Of a DNA stretch of 8,759 nt, positions 1 through 6,292 are shown one piece after another; the stretch's first letter is position 1, and the number at the start of each line of letters is the position of its first letter. The stretch is from JBFXEO01 sp050180015. GTDB lineage: Bacteria > Bacteroidota > Bacteroidia > Bacteroidales > Tenuifilaceae. The notes under the pieces are model-generated. The model ran no database searches. It saw only the letters and a program-made list of their open reading frames with translations, and was not told the DNA's origin. The position numbers and the translations under genes were made by a program. The stretch spans positions 1 through 8,759 of the forward strand of contig JBFXEO010000123.1 in assembly GCA_050180015.1 (NCBI GenBank), written 5' to 3'.

Positions 1-320
1 TCCATGCTATCAATATACCTTTTCAGGTATTCCGGATCGTCAATGGCAACATCGCAATCGAGGAACAGGAGCCATTGCCCGGTGGCAAAATCGGCCAAGC
101 GATTTCGGATTTTCGACCGGCCAATGTTAAAATCGAAATCAAGGTAGTTGACATTGCTCCGCGATGCCAGCAGTGAATTCCGCTGTCGGAAAAAATTCTG
201 TGAATGATCGTCGAACAAAAGAATTTCAACGGGATAGTTGATATGATTTGCCTGTTTCTGCAACTCATCAACCAGCTCTGTTACATCAAAATTATATACC
301 GGTATGCAAATAGATATCAT
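1..320 (-). CDS. Family 2 glycosyltransferase, N-terminal part (gene runs off the left edge)
   Basis: Partial gene: 106 codons are readable from the ATG at 320-318, and the C-terminus lies beyond position 1. The product begins ISICIPVYN, the usual first beta strand of GT-A fold family 2 glycosyltransferases. It continues with VEILLFDDHS (residues 31-40), where the acidic pair binds the nucleotide sugar. The segment GQWLLFLDCD (81-90) ends in the DxD-type metal/sugar-nucleotide motif, here D88-C89-D90. There is no signal peptide, so it probably acts at the cytoplasmic face of the inner membrane, transferring a sugar from an NDP-sugar to a polysaccharide or lipid acceptor. The acceptor cannot be told from the sequence. 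An AGGAG lies 10 nt before the ATG (335-331), which is unusual for this phylum and supports the start. It follows the DUF6265 gene after a 345-bp gap, so it probably has its own promoter. Confidence 0.9.
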   Translation of the reverse strand, partial: MISICIPVYNFDVTELVDELQKQANHINYPVEILLFDDHSQNFFRQRNSLLASRSNVNYLDFDFNIGRSKIRNRLADFATGQWLLFLDCDVAIDDPEYLKRYIDSM

Positions 321-340
321 CACTCAAACTCTCCTCTTGA

Positions 341-348
341 CAAAGGTA
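341..348 (-). promoter_or_regulatory. Candidate Bacteroidota -7 promoter box for the glycosyltransferase
   Basis: The minus strand reads TACCTTTG, an exact match to the TAnnTTTG -7 consensus of the Bacteroidota primary sigma factor. It ends 20 nt before the ATG at 320. A TTTTG lies upstream at 357-361, but too close to be a well-spaced -33 element. Initiation 6-7 nt after the box would place the 5' end inside the AGGAG sequence, so either the box or the ribosome site may be coincidental. Confidence 0.35.
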
Positions 349-474
349 CCCGCTTCCAGCAAAATTGATAAGTATTGCTTTGTTTAAAGCGTTAAAAACA
401 GCAGCATGTAAAAATTACACTAACCTGTTGTTGTGCTGCAACTTAATAAACACCAATAAACCGTCCGTCAGTAT

Positions 475-493
475 ATTACGGCTTAGCCGTAAT
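475..493. repeat. Inverted repeat, 8-bp arms with 3-nt loop
   Basis: ATTACGGC (475-482) is the exact reverse complement of GCCGTAAT (486-493), separated by TTA. No T tract follows on either strand, so it does not look like a standard intrinsic terminator. It lies in the gap between two leftward genes and could be an operator, an mRNA hairpin or a weak terminator. Confidence 0.4.
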
Positions 494-665
494 TGTTCTG
501 TAGCAAAAACAAATATCACAATTAAATGATATACGTTAATAGGAGTTGGTCTTTTTTTTTGCGGATGTTTTGCTTTATGAAAAGTACAGTACCCTCCTTA
601 AGTTTTACCCAGAAATAAAGGTTAAACTTTCATCTAACAGTGTTTTTAGGTAAAAAAATTATGTG

Positions 666-1133
666 TCAGTACTTGCTCAACAGGTATTCTTCACTCATCT
701 GAATTCCATCCATATCCCCCTCAACCACGGCATGTAGTGTTCCATCTTCCTTTTTGGTGTAAACAACCCGTTGCGGAAAATCGTGTTCGTAGTTTACAAA
801 TATCCACTTATCGGCATCGGCATTTATTAAGGTGAAAGTTGTAGGGTAACCCGGCTCGATGGTGGCAATGTAAACCCAAAAACTGCCAACCCTGTGTATT
901 TGCAATAGTTCGCTAAAAAGTGTGTCGGATTTTACAATATTATAGGCTCTCCCGGTCATAGTATTATCGTCATACTTCGACCAGCTCTCCAAGAAAACAC
1001 CATCGGTTTGCGTGCTTTTCCAATTACCGATTAGCCATTGGAATTGCTCAATACCATCAGTCTGAGCAATTAATTTGTTGGTAGCAAAAAGTAAAATTGA
1101 AGAATACAGCAAGATTGTTCGTAATGTTCTCAT
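666..1133 (-). CDS. Secreted DUF6265 domain protein, function unknown
   Basis: A 155-residue product with an N-terminal signal peptide: MRTLR, then a hydrophobic stretch at residues 7-18, with a likely signal peptidase I cut in LIAQ/TDG near residue 24, a common pattern in this phylum. There is no lipobox cysteine, so it should be released to the periplasm or beyond. The mature part carries the DUF6265 hallmarks: FQWLIGNWK (31-39) near its start, ESW (49-51), and YEHDFPQRVVY (115-125). I infer a small beta-barrel, lipocalin-like fold from the alternating strands and the GNW motif. The substrate or ligand is unknown. It lies 80 bp downstream of gatD on the same strand with no clear terminator between, so co-transcription is possible, but nothing links its role to tRNA amidation. 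The family assignment rests on motif recall. Confidence 0.8.
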   Translation of the reverse strand: MRTLRTILLYSSILLFATNKLIAQTDGIEQFQWLIGNWKSTQTDGVFLESWSKYDDNTMTGRAYNIVKSDTLFSELLQIHRVGSFWVYIATIEPGYPTTFTLINADADKWIFVNYEHDFPQRVVYTKKEDGTLHAVVEGDMDGIQMSEEYLLSKY

Positions 1134-1154
1134 AGCTCTGCATTTAATTCAAAC

Positions 1155-1166
1155 CTGAAATTTCAG
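1155..1166. repeat. 12-bp perfect palindrome upstream of the DUF6265 gene
   Basis: CTGAAATTTCAG is self-complementary over all 12 bases. It ends 21 nt upstream of the DUF6265 ATG (1133) and overlaps a poor -7-like sequence, CAGGTTTG, on the minus strand (1157-1150). Its position would suit a repressor site, but a palindrome of this size in A/T-rich DNA can also arise by chance. Confidence 0.3.
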
Positions 1167-1213
1167 CATTTTTTGCTTATTTCTTATTGATTCGGCTCTT
1201 TTTTCAATTAAAG

Positions 1214-2599
1214 TTACTTCCTGAATTTTCTTATAAATTCCTCCACTTCCGGTACACCTCCCTGGTAAATCAGGTATCCGTTGTAAGGTTCACGTTCCGT
1301 AATTTCGCCGTTTATAGGGGTAAGCATTAACCGGCGGACTTCCTGTGGATCATCAGTTTGGCCCAGTACCCAGCCAAGTTTGATGTAGGCTGTTTCGGGG
1401 AGCATATTTTCCGCCGGGATAATTCCTTTGGCCATCAAATCGCGGCCTGTATCGTAAACATACATGTGAGCGTATCCCCAAAGGGTTTGTACGGTCATAA
1501 ATATATGAACGCCTTTTTGGGTGGCACGTTCAATGGCGGGGTAAAGGGGTTTGTTGATATGTCCCAATCCTGTTCCTGCAATAATAATTCCCTTGTAACC
1601 ATTGTCAACCAACGAATCAATAATATCGGGTTGCATGTTGGGGTAGTAGTACACTATGGTAACCTTCTCCTCAAAGTAGGGTAGGATTTTTGCCTTACGG
1701 TCCTTGCGGCGATGGTTGTAATTCTCCCTGATAGGTTTTATACCTTCCTTCCGGCTTACTGTGGCAAGCGGAGTATCGCCGATGGTGCGGAATGTGCTGC
1801 GGTACGATGAGTGCATTTTGCGTACACGCGTTCCACGGTGTAGGAATCCATACTCGTCGGAGGTTGGGCCAAACATACAAACCATTACCTCGGCAATATC
1901 GGAGTGTCCGGCTGTGTATGCGGCATGCATGAGGTTAAGGGCGGCATCGCTGCTGGGCCGGTCGGAACTACGCTGTGAACCCACCAGCACAATGGGAACT
2001 GGTGAATTTTGAACCATGAATGTTAGTGCGGCTGCGGTATGGCTTAAGGTATCGGTTCCATGCCCAATTATAATACCATCGATTCCGTTTTCAATTTCCT
2101 TACCAATGGCAATTGCAAGCGCCTTGTATTGTTCCGGGCCCATGTTCTCGCTGAACACAGCAAAAAGTTTTTCGGTGGTAAGGTTGCAAATATCGGCCAG
2201 TTCGGGAACGGCTCCGTAAAGTTCTCCGGGCGAGAATGCCGGAATAACAGCGCCAGTACGGTAGTCGAGTCGCGATGCAATTGTTCCGCCGGTTCCGAGT
2301 AGTTTTACCTTTGGTAAATTGGGCGTAAATGGGAATTCCTTTTCGGGAATCTTGTAGGTTGCCTTAAAGTAACCAACCTCCTTCATGCTGGTTACGGTGA
2401 AAATATCGATACCGATATTGTACCCGGTATCAATTTTCAGCACAATATGGCAATCGTCGTCGTTTTCAGCGCGGGGAAGAACCGTTCCTTTAAATTCGCC
2501 ACGGTTGGTTGCTATGGTTGCCTTTCCCCAAACCCTTACGTTATATTTTTTAAGCACCTCGAGTGCCCGTCCTTTATACCCCTGAAAAATATCTTCCAT
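1214..2599 (-). CDS. gatD: Archaeal-type Glu-tRNA(Gln) amidotransferase subunit D (asparaginase-like)
   Basis: GatD supplies ammonia to GatE by hydrolysing an amide donor (asparagine or glutamine), so that mischarged Glu-tRNA(Gln) becomes Gln-tRNA(Gln) in the cytoplasm. The 461-residue length fits GatD and is well above a plain L-asparaginase (about 330). The extra part is the GatD-specific N-terminal domain (about residues 1-90, with GKATIATNRGEFKGTVLPR at 25-43). The asparaginase domain follows: TGGTIAS (103-109), HGTDTL (180-185) and a catalytic lysine in RKMHSS (260-265). By family alignment the catalytic set is T106, T182, D183 and K261, all present. LVGSQRSSDRPSSDAALNL (205-223) is the expected substrate-pocket region. 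The gene starts 28 bp after gatE with no terminator, so the two form an operon. The ATG has no Shine-Dalgarno sequence. A free asparaginase is the alternative, but the N-terminal domain and adjacent gatE argue against it. Confidence 0.95.
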   Translation of the reverse strand: MEDIFQGYKGRALEVLKKYNVRVWGKATIATNRGEFKGTVLPRAENDDDCHIVLKIDTGYNIGIDIFTVTSMKEVGYFKATYKIPEKEFPFTPNLPKVKLLGTGGTIASRLDYRTGAVIPAFSPGELYGAVPELADICNLTTEKLFAVFSENMGPEQYKALAIAIGKEIENGIDGIIIGHGTDTLSHTAAALTFMVQNSPVPIVLVGSQRSSDRPSSDAALNLMHAAYTAGHSDIAEVMVCMFGPTSDEYGFLHRGTRVRKMHSSYRSTFRTIGDTPLATVSRKEGIKPIRENYNHRRKDRKAKILPYFEEKVTIVYYYPNMQPDIIDSLVDNGYKGIIIAGTGLGHINKPLYPAIERATQKGVHIFMTVQTLWGYAHMYVYDTGRDLMAKGIIPAENMLPETAYIKLGWVLGQTDDPQEVRRLMLTPINGEITEREPYNGYLIYQGGVPEVEEFIRKFRK

Positions 2600-2627
2600 T
2601 TCAAAATATGTATTGTGTTGATGTGGA

Positions 2628-4628
2628 TTAGCGGTTTACCCTTTCTTCAATCCGATTACGGAGTTCATTTAAATCAGTATTTCCTAACGCCTGCCGGTTT
2701 AGCTGCCCCATTACCCAGCTTACTACAACTTCATGATTTCCATTTTGGGAAACCCGAATTTCCTTGAACTTTTCAATCAGGTAGTCAACCGGGGCGGTGA
2801 GTTCATCTAACGAGCGGCGCTTAAAGTTGATGCTGGTAAGCACGGAGTTGAAGTCCATGTTGGGATGCTGGTAAATAACCGGAAGCATCAATTTTGACAG
2901 GGATTGATGTAGTTTTTGTTTCGACAAAAAAGCGAACACATCAACTATTCGTCTGTAGGAAAAATCCTTGTGCATTGGAATGTGTCCCTCGATATACTTT
3001 AGGTTATGTCCCAGCAATGTTCCGACAAATCTTGCCGGGAATCCCATGCTGGAAATCTCCTCGATAACGGGAACCAAATTTCGGCGTAAGATATACCGAT
3101 GTGTATCTTCCGGAATCCGCATTTGGGCTAATTCCTGAAATCTCTGCCAGATATCAACGGGCAAATTGCTGTTGAGTTTCTTGATGTACGAATCGTCCAA
3201 GGGAATTGGCGCGGAATCGGTGTCGGGGTACATACGATCCGCACCGGGAAGTACGCGTTCAAAAAGCGTTGTTCCGTCGGATAACGGACGGCGTGTTTCG
3301 CGCGGAACACCCTCGAAGGCCATACGGCAGCGCTCTTCTATTGTTTCTAGTGCCGTAGGAATATCGACTTCTGGCCCCCAGATTAGCACAATGGCATCGT
3401 CGGCCGAAGCCTTAAGCAACGAGGCCAACTTAACGGAATCCTGTTCCGAAAGCGGATTTACCAAATCCTCGTCGCTGGTAATATTTGGTTTTTCGATACA
3501 GGCAATAACTTTAAGCCTATCGCTAATTTCGTTGGCGAAACTTTTACCGGGTTGCGTAAAGTGCGATAGGATGCCGTGGAATGCAGGAAGCGCAATGGCC
3601 ACCAGTTTAAAACCATTGTCGGCATGTTTTTGGGCAATTTCGTGTTCAAGGTCCAAAGAGTATGCATCAACCTCCACGTGGCGCATTGCCCAGCTGGCAG
3701 GGTTTGCAATTCTATCGGCCAGCGTTTGACGAATATTCAACAATGCCCACTGGCGGAAGCATTCGTTGTGCGAGAGTTCCGGTAACCATTTGCTGTGCGA
3801 TACCCCCTTAATTTCAACACGGGTTCCGCCCTCGCAGCTTACATTGGTATCCTGCCGTGCGGCACCCACTCCTGTACGAACCTTTCCTGTACTTCTGTTC
3901 AGAAATCGTATGTAATCGCCGGCTTCGCGGAGCTCGTCGGGTGTTAAGCATTCGGGTTGGGTTACGGTTTCAATCAGCGGCATACCCAAACGGTCGGTTT
4001 TGTAGATACGTTGATGACCAATATCCGAAATTTCCCGACAGGCATCTTCCTCAATACTCAGCTGTATAAGTTTAACTTTTTTATTCTTGAGTTGAAGTTC
4101 TCCTCCCACGCCAAGAATTGCGGTACGCTGAAATCCCGTGGGGATAGAACCATCGAGATATTGTTTACGGGTGATGTGAACCTCGCCCACGATGCTCATT
4201 TTGCAGAGCAACGAGATTTCCAGTGCAATTTCCAGCGCTTCGCGGTTGATTGGGAATGGCGGGGTATCGTCAATTTCGTAGGTACAGGTTGTTTTATTGT
4301 TGATACGGTAAATAACCTCTTTCCTGGTTTTAAATTCCATCAACGCGGTTCCGTCGTATTCCCCCATCTCGCTGAGCGTGGGACGCATGTGGCGAATAAT
4401 TTCGGCATGGAAATCATCATTCTCGTGGTATATTCCTGCCGGACACCTACAGAATAACTTCTTTTTAGTTTTTAGCTGCTGATGAACCTCAAGTCCCGAT
4501 TTAAAGCCAATCCGGCGGTAATCCTCAATTGTGGCGTTGCTTCGGCTTACGTAGCCAATAGCCTTCATGGTTGCCAAATAGTTCTTCCGGGGGTCGAATT
4601 GCTTGGAAGATGCTGTTTTTTTGCTCAT
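2628..4628 (-). CDS. gatE: Archaeal-type Glu-tRNA(Gln) amidotransferase subunit E
   Basis: GatE binds misacylated Glu-tRNA(Gln), phosphorylates the glutamyl group with ATP, and amidates it with ammonia from GatD. The 666 residues begin with an extension of about 40 residues, then the GatB/GatE cradle: GLEVHQQLKTKKKLFCRCP (45-63), RPTLSEMGEYD (82-92), DGSIPTGFQRTAILG (159-173), EEDACRE (193-199) and GMPLIETVTQPE (215-226). An AspRS-type GAD insertion (about 290-440) distinguishes GatE from GatB. The cradle then resumes with DGTTLFERVLPGADRMYPDTD (451-471). A helical domain (about 480-560) and a YqeY-like tail (about 560-666) finish it. GatB is usually near 480 residues, so the length alone points to GatE. 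No TAnnTTTG box lies in the 120 bp upstream, and no terminator is seen there, so it may be read through from trmN6. The ATG at 4628 lacks a Shine-Dalgarno sequence. M21 (4568) is an alternative start closer to archaeal GatE lengths. Confidence 0.95.
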   Translation of the reverse strand: MSKKTASSKQFDPRKNYLATMKAIGYVSRSNATIEDYRRIGFKSGLEVHQQLKTKKKLFCRCPAGIYHENDDFHAEIIRHMRPTLSEMGEYDGTALMEFKTRKEVIYRINNKTTCTYEIDDTPPFPINREALEIALEISLLCKMSIVGEVHITRKQYLDGSIPTGFQRTAILGVGGELQLKNKKVKLIQLSIEEDACREISDIGHQRIYKTDRLGMPLIETVTQPECLTPDELREAGDYIRFLNRSTGKVRTGVGAARQDTNVSCEGGTRVEIKGVSHSKWLPELSHNECFRQWALLNIRQTLADRIANPASWAMRHVEVDAYSLDLEHEIAQKHADNGFKLVAIALPAFHGILSHFTQPGKSFANEISDRLKVIACIEKPNITSDEDLVNPLSEQDSVKLASLLKASADDAIVLIWGPEVDIPTALETIEERCRMAFEGVPRETRRPLSDGTTLFERVLPGADRMYPDTDSAPIPLDDSYIKKLNSNLPVDIWQRFQELAQMRIPEDTHRYILRRNLVPVIEEISSMGFPARFVGTLLGHNLKYIEGHIPMHKDFSYRRIVDVFAFLSKQKLHQSLSKLMLPVIYQHPNMDFNSVLTSINFKRRSLDELTAPVDYLIEKFKEIRVSQNGNHEVVVSWVMGQLNRQALGNTDLNELRNRIEERVNR

Positions 4629-4748
4629 TTCTGAAAAAAATCAAAAAGGGGTTAATAGCCTTCTAAGTTAGCTCTGTTTACGATTATTCCAAAGCGTTTA
4701 TCGAAAACGTTTGAAAATTGGATGAAATTATGGGGAAATGATAAAATT

Positions 4749-5462
4749 CTAAAATGCCAGGTAGAAATCGGCGGTAAGCTTCTTGTAATCCCCGGTATAG
4801 CTTCCATCAATGCCATGAATACAAAGTGTTGATTCATCCAGCGTTTTTTTTACAAGTTCAAGCTGAACCAAAACGCGAAGGGTGTTTCGGCCCGGTTTCG
4901 ACTGTACGTTTAACTTTTTATTGCAGTATAACCCATAGCTTGCGGCCTGGGCAATAAAAACATTCCCCTCGGTATAGGGGAAGATGCCGCAAAATTTCCC
5001 TTCACCGGGGAGTAATTTTACAATACCCTGCAGCAGTTCGCCGTAAGGTAATGTATCGGTATGGCGTGTTTGTGTCCTGTGTGTAAATGGCGATTTCAAG
5101 GATTGGTTGAAGTATGGAGGGTTGGCAACAATAAGGCCATACCGGTTGGTACTTTCATGGTAAAAATCCTGAAAAGATTTACTCACAACCGTAATCCTAT
5201 TCTTCCATATCGATTTATCTACGTTTTCCATTGCCTGGATGGACGATTCTCCATCAATTTCAACGGCATCAACCTGCAACACTGGATTTCTCTGTGCGAG
5301 CATTAAAGCAATGACACCGGTTCCTGTTCCAATATCAAGTGCGTATTTCGACGATTCCACATCGGCCCAAGCGCCAAGCAAAACGCCATCGGTGCCTACC
5401 TTCATGGCCGCTCTGGACTGATTCACGGTGAATTGCTTGAACCTGAAATAGCTGTTGGACAT
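4749..5462 (-). CDS. trmN6: tRNA1(Val) (adenine(37)-N6)-methyltransferase TrmN6 (YfiC family)
   Basis: An S-adenosylmethionine-dependent Rossmann methyltransferase of 237 residues from the chosen start. Members methylate N6 of A37, next to the anticodon of tRNA1(Val). It opens with SNSYFRFKQFTVNQ and KVGTDGVLLGAWA, the characteristic N-terminus of the family. Motif I, DIGTGTG (residues 43-49), binds the cofactor. VEID (77-80) is the acidic strand end that contacts the ribose. NPPY (114-117) is the catalytic motif IV of N6-adenine methyltransferases. I chose the ATG at 5462. An in-frame TTG at 5489 would add nine residues, but that triplet lies inside the TACCTTTG promoter box and the extra residues do not resemble the family. 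The gene lies 50 bp after the DUF2400 gene and 120 bp before gatE, so two adjacent genes act on tRNA. Confidence 0.92.
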   Translation of the reverse strand: MSNSYFRFKQFTVNQSRAAMKVGTDGVLLGAWADVESSKYALDIGTGTGVIALMLAQRNPVLQVDAVEIDGESSIQAMENVDKSIWKNRITVVSKSFQDFYHESTNRYGLIVANPPYFNQSLKSPFTHRTQTRHTDTLPYGELLQGIVKLLPGEGKFCGIFPYTEGNVFIAQAASYGLYCNKKLNVQSKPGRNTLRVLVQLELVKKTLDESTLCIHGIDGSYTGDYKKLTADFYLAF

Positions 5463-5486
5463 AATCGCTGGCAATGTTTGGGCTGT

Positions 5487-5494
5487 CAAAGGTA
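5487..5494 (-). promoter_or_regulatory. Candidate -7 promoter box for trmN6
   Basis: The minus strand reads TACCTTTG, an exact TAnnTTTG match that ends 24 nt before the trmN6 ATG at 5462 and lies in the 50-bp gap after the DUF2400 stop codon. It would give a leader of about 15-20 nt. No clear TTG -33 element sits at the expected spacing. If real, it could also drive gatE and gatD, which lack such a box of their own. Confidence 0.45.
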
Positions 5495-5512
5495 TTATAA
5501 ATCGTAAAACTT

Positions 5513-6292
5513 CTAAGTATCGCCGTAAACCCCCATGCCGAAAAGCGCAAAATCGTACTTAACCGGATCAATTGGATCAAAGCGTTTTAGCTCCGCGGTA
5601 AGTTCTTCCACAGCCTTCATGTCGTTTTGCGCGCGGTTTAGCAAACCCAGCGTACGCGAAACCCTGGCGCTGTGGACATCGAGCGGGATAAGCAGTGCCG
5701 ATGTTGGAATACCATTCCAAATCCCAAAATCAATTCCTTCGGTGTTGGGCCTTACCATCCATCGCAGGAACATGTTTAAACGCTTCGCCGCTGATCCTGC
5801 GGTAACGTTGGGTACATGTTTCAACGTCCGTTGCGGGATATGGCTTTGGCAGAATAGTTTTCGAAATCCGTTTATCGCGGTTTTTATATCATTTTCACGG
5901 TTAAACGCATCAACAAAAACTTTTTTTAACCCACCTTTTTCGGTGTAAATGTTGTTTAAAACGGTTATAAAGGCAATGGCATCATCCTCGTTCAAGGTGC
6001 GGTGTACAAATCCCTTAAAGAATTTAGTATCGGAAGGTTTAAAGTTGATTACGAATTCATGCGGTGAATTGCCCAGCATGTGGAGCAATTTATCCATGCT
6101 GTTGATAATGGATTTCCGGTTTCCCCACGCGATGGTTGCTGCAAGAATGCCTGAAATTTCAATGTCTTGCGGTTTTCTAAACCGGTGTGGTATTTGAATA
6201 GGATCGTTGTTTACAAATAGCTTGTGGGCGTATTTTCGGTACCTGTCGTCGAGTAGTTCCCTGTACTCCTGAAAGCTGGATGGCAGGTTCAT
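5513..6292 (-). CDS. TIGR02757/DUF2400 family protein, function unknown (HhH-GPD-like motif)
   Basis: A 259-residue cytoplasmic protein with no signal peptide or membrane segment, recognised as TIGR02757 (DUF2400). Family-like stretches are ISGILAATIAWGNRKSI (residues 46-62), where the WGNR motif is typical, KRLNMFLRWMVRP (170-182), IPTSALLIPLDVHSARVSR (195-213) and DPVKYDFALFGMGV (242-255). The segment PLDVHSARVSRTLGL (203-217) resembles the VDTHVxRVxxRLG region of helix-hairpin-helix-GPD DNA glycosylases, placing D205 where those enzymes have their catalytic aspartate. The protein ends four residues after FGMGV, so it lacks the iron-sulfur loop of the Nth/MutY type. A DNA-repair role is therefore only an inference. 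The ATG directly follows the lolD stop codon (TAGATG), indicating translational coupling. Family confidence is high and functional confidence low. Confidence 0.9.
   Translation of the reverse strand: MNLPSSFQEYRELLDDRYRKYAHKLFVNNDPIQIPHRFRKPQDIEISGILAATIAWGNRKSIINSMDKLLHMLGNSPHEFVINFKPSDTKFFKGFVHRTLNEDDAIAFITVLNNIYTEKGGLKKVFVDAFNRENDIKTAINGFRKLFCQSHIPQRTLKHVPNVTAGSAAKRLNMFLRWMVRPNTEGIDFGIWNGIPTSALLIPLDVHSARVSRTLGLLNRAQNDMKAVEELTAELKRFDPIDPVKYDFALFGMGVYGDT

Larger units (their letters stand above)
321..665. other. Intergenic region between the glycosyltransferase and the DUF6265 gene
   Basis: No open frame of convincing length or family resemblance is visible on either strand. The region is A/T-rich. 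It holds a T9 run (552-560), the 8-bp inverted repeat at 475-493, a GTACAGTAC near-palindrome (584-592) and an AGGAGG on the minus strand (598-593) that no start codon follows at a useful distance. A TAnnTTTG box near 341-348 may start the glycosyltransferase transcript. No GC-rich hairpin with a T tract marks the end of the DUF6265 gene. Confidence 0.6.

Noticed and set aside
23..271. 82-codon minus-strand open frame at the left edge
   Set aside because: It is out of frame with the glycosyltransferase, whose frame from 320 to the edge carries clear GT2 motifs; this frame resembles nothing.
593..598. Minus-strand AGGAGG as a ribosome site for a small gene
   Set aside because: No start codon with a worthwhile open frame follows at a usable distance.
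1214..2599. Reading gatD as a stand-alone L-asparaginase
   Set aside because: The extra N-terminal domain, the 461-residue length and the adjacent gatE fit GatD better.
3166..3729. 187-codon plus-strand open frame
   Set aside because: It lies antisense within gatE, has serine-rich low-information sequence and no family motifs, and gatE is conserved throughout.
3957..4457. 166-codon plus-strand open frame
   Set aside because: It is antisense to the conserved GatE cradle domain and has no recognisable domain.
2628..4628. Reading gatE as bacterial GatB
   Set aside because: The 666-residue length, the insertion at about 290-440 and the HQQL-type opening motif match GatE; no gatA or gatC is nearby.
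5535..5948. 137-codon plus-strand open frame
   Set aside because: It is a shadow on the opposite strand of the DUF2400 gene, whose motifs run through the same bases.
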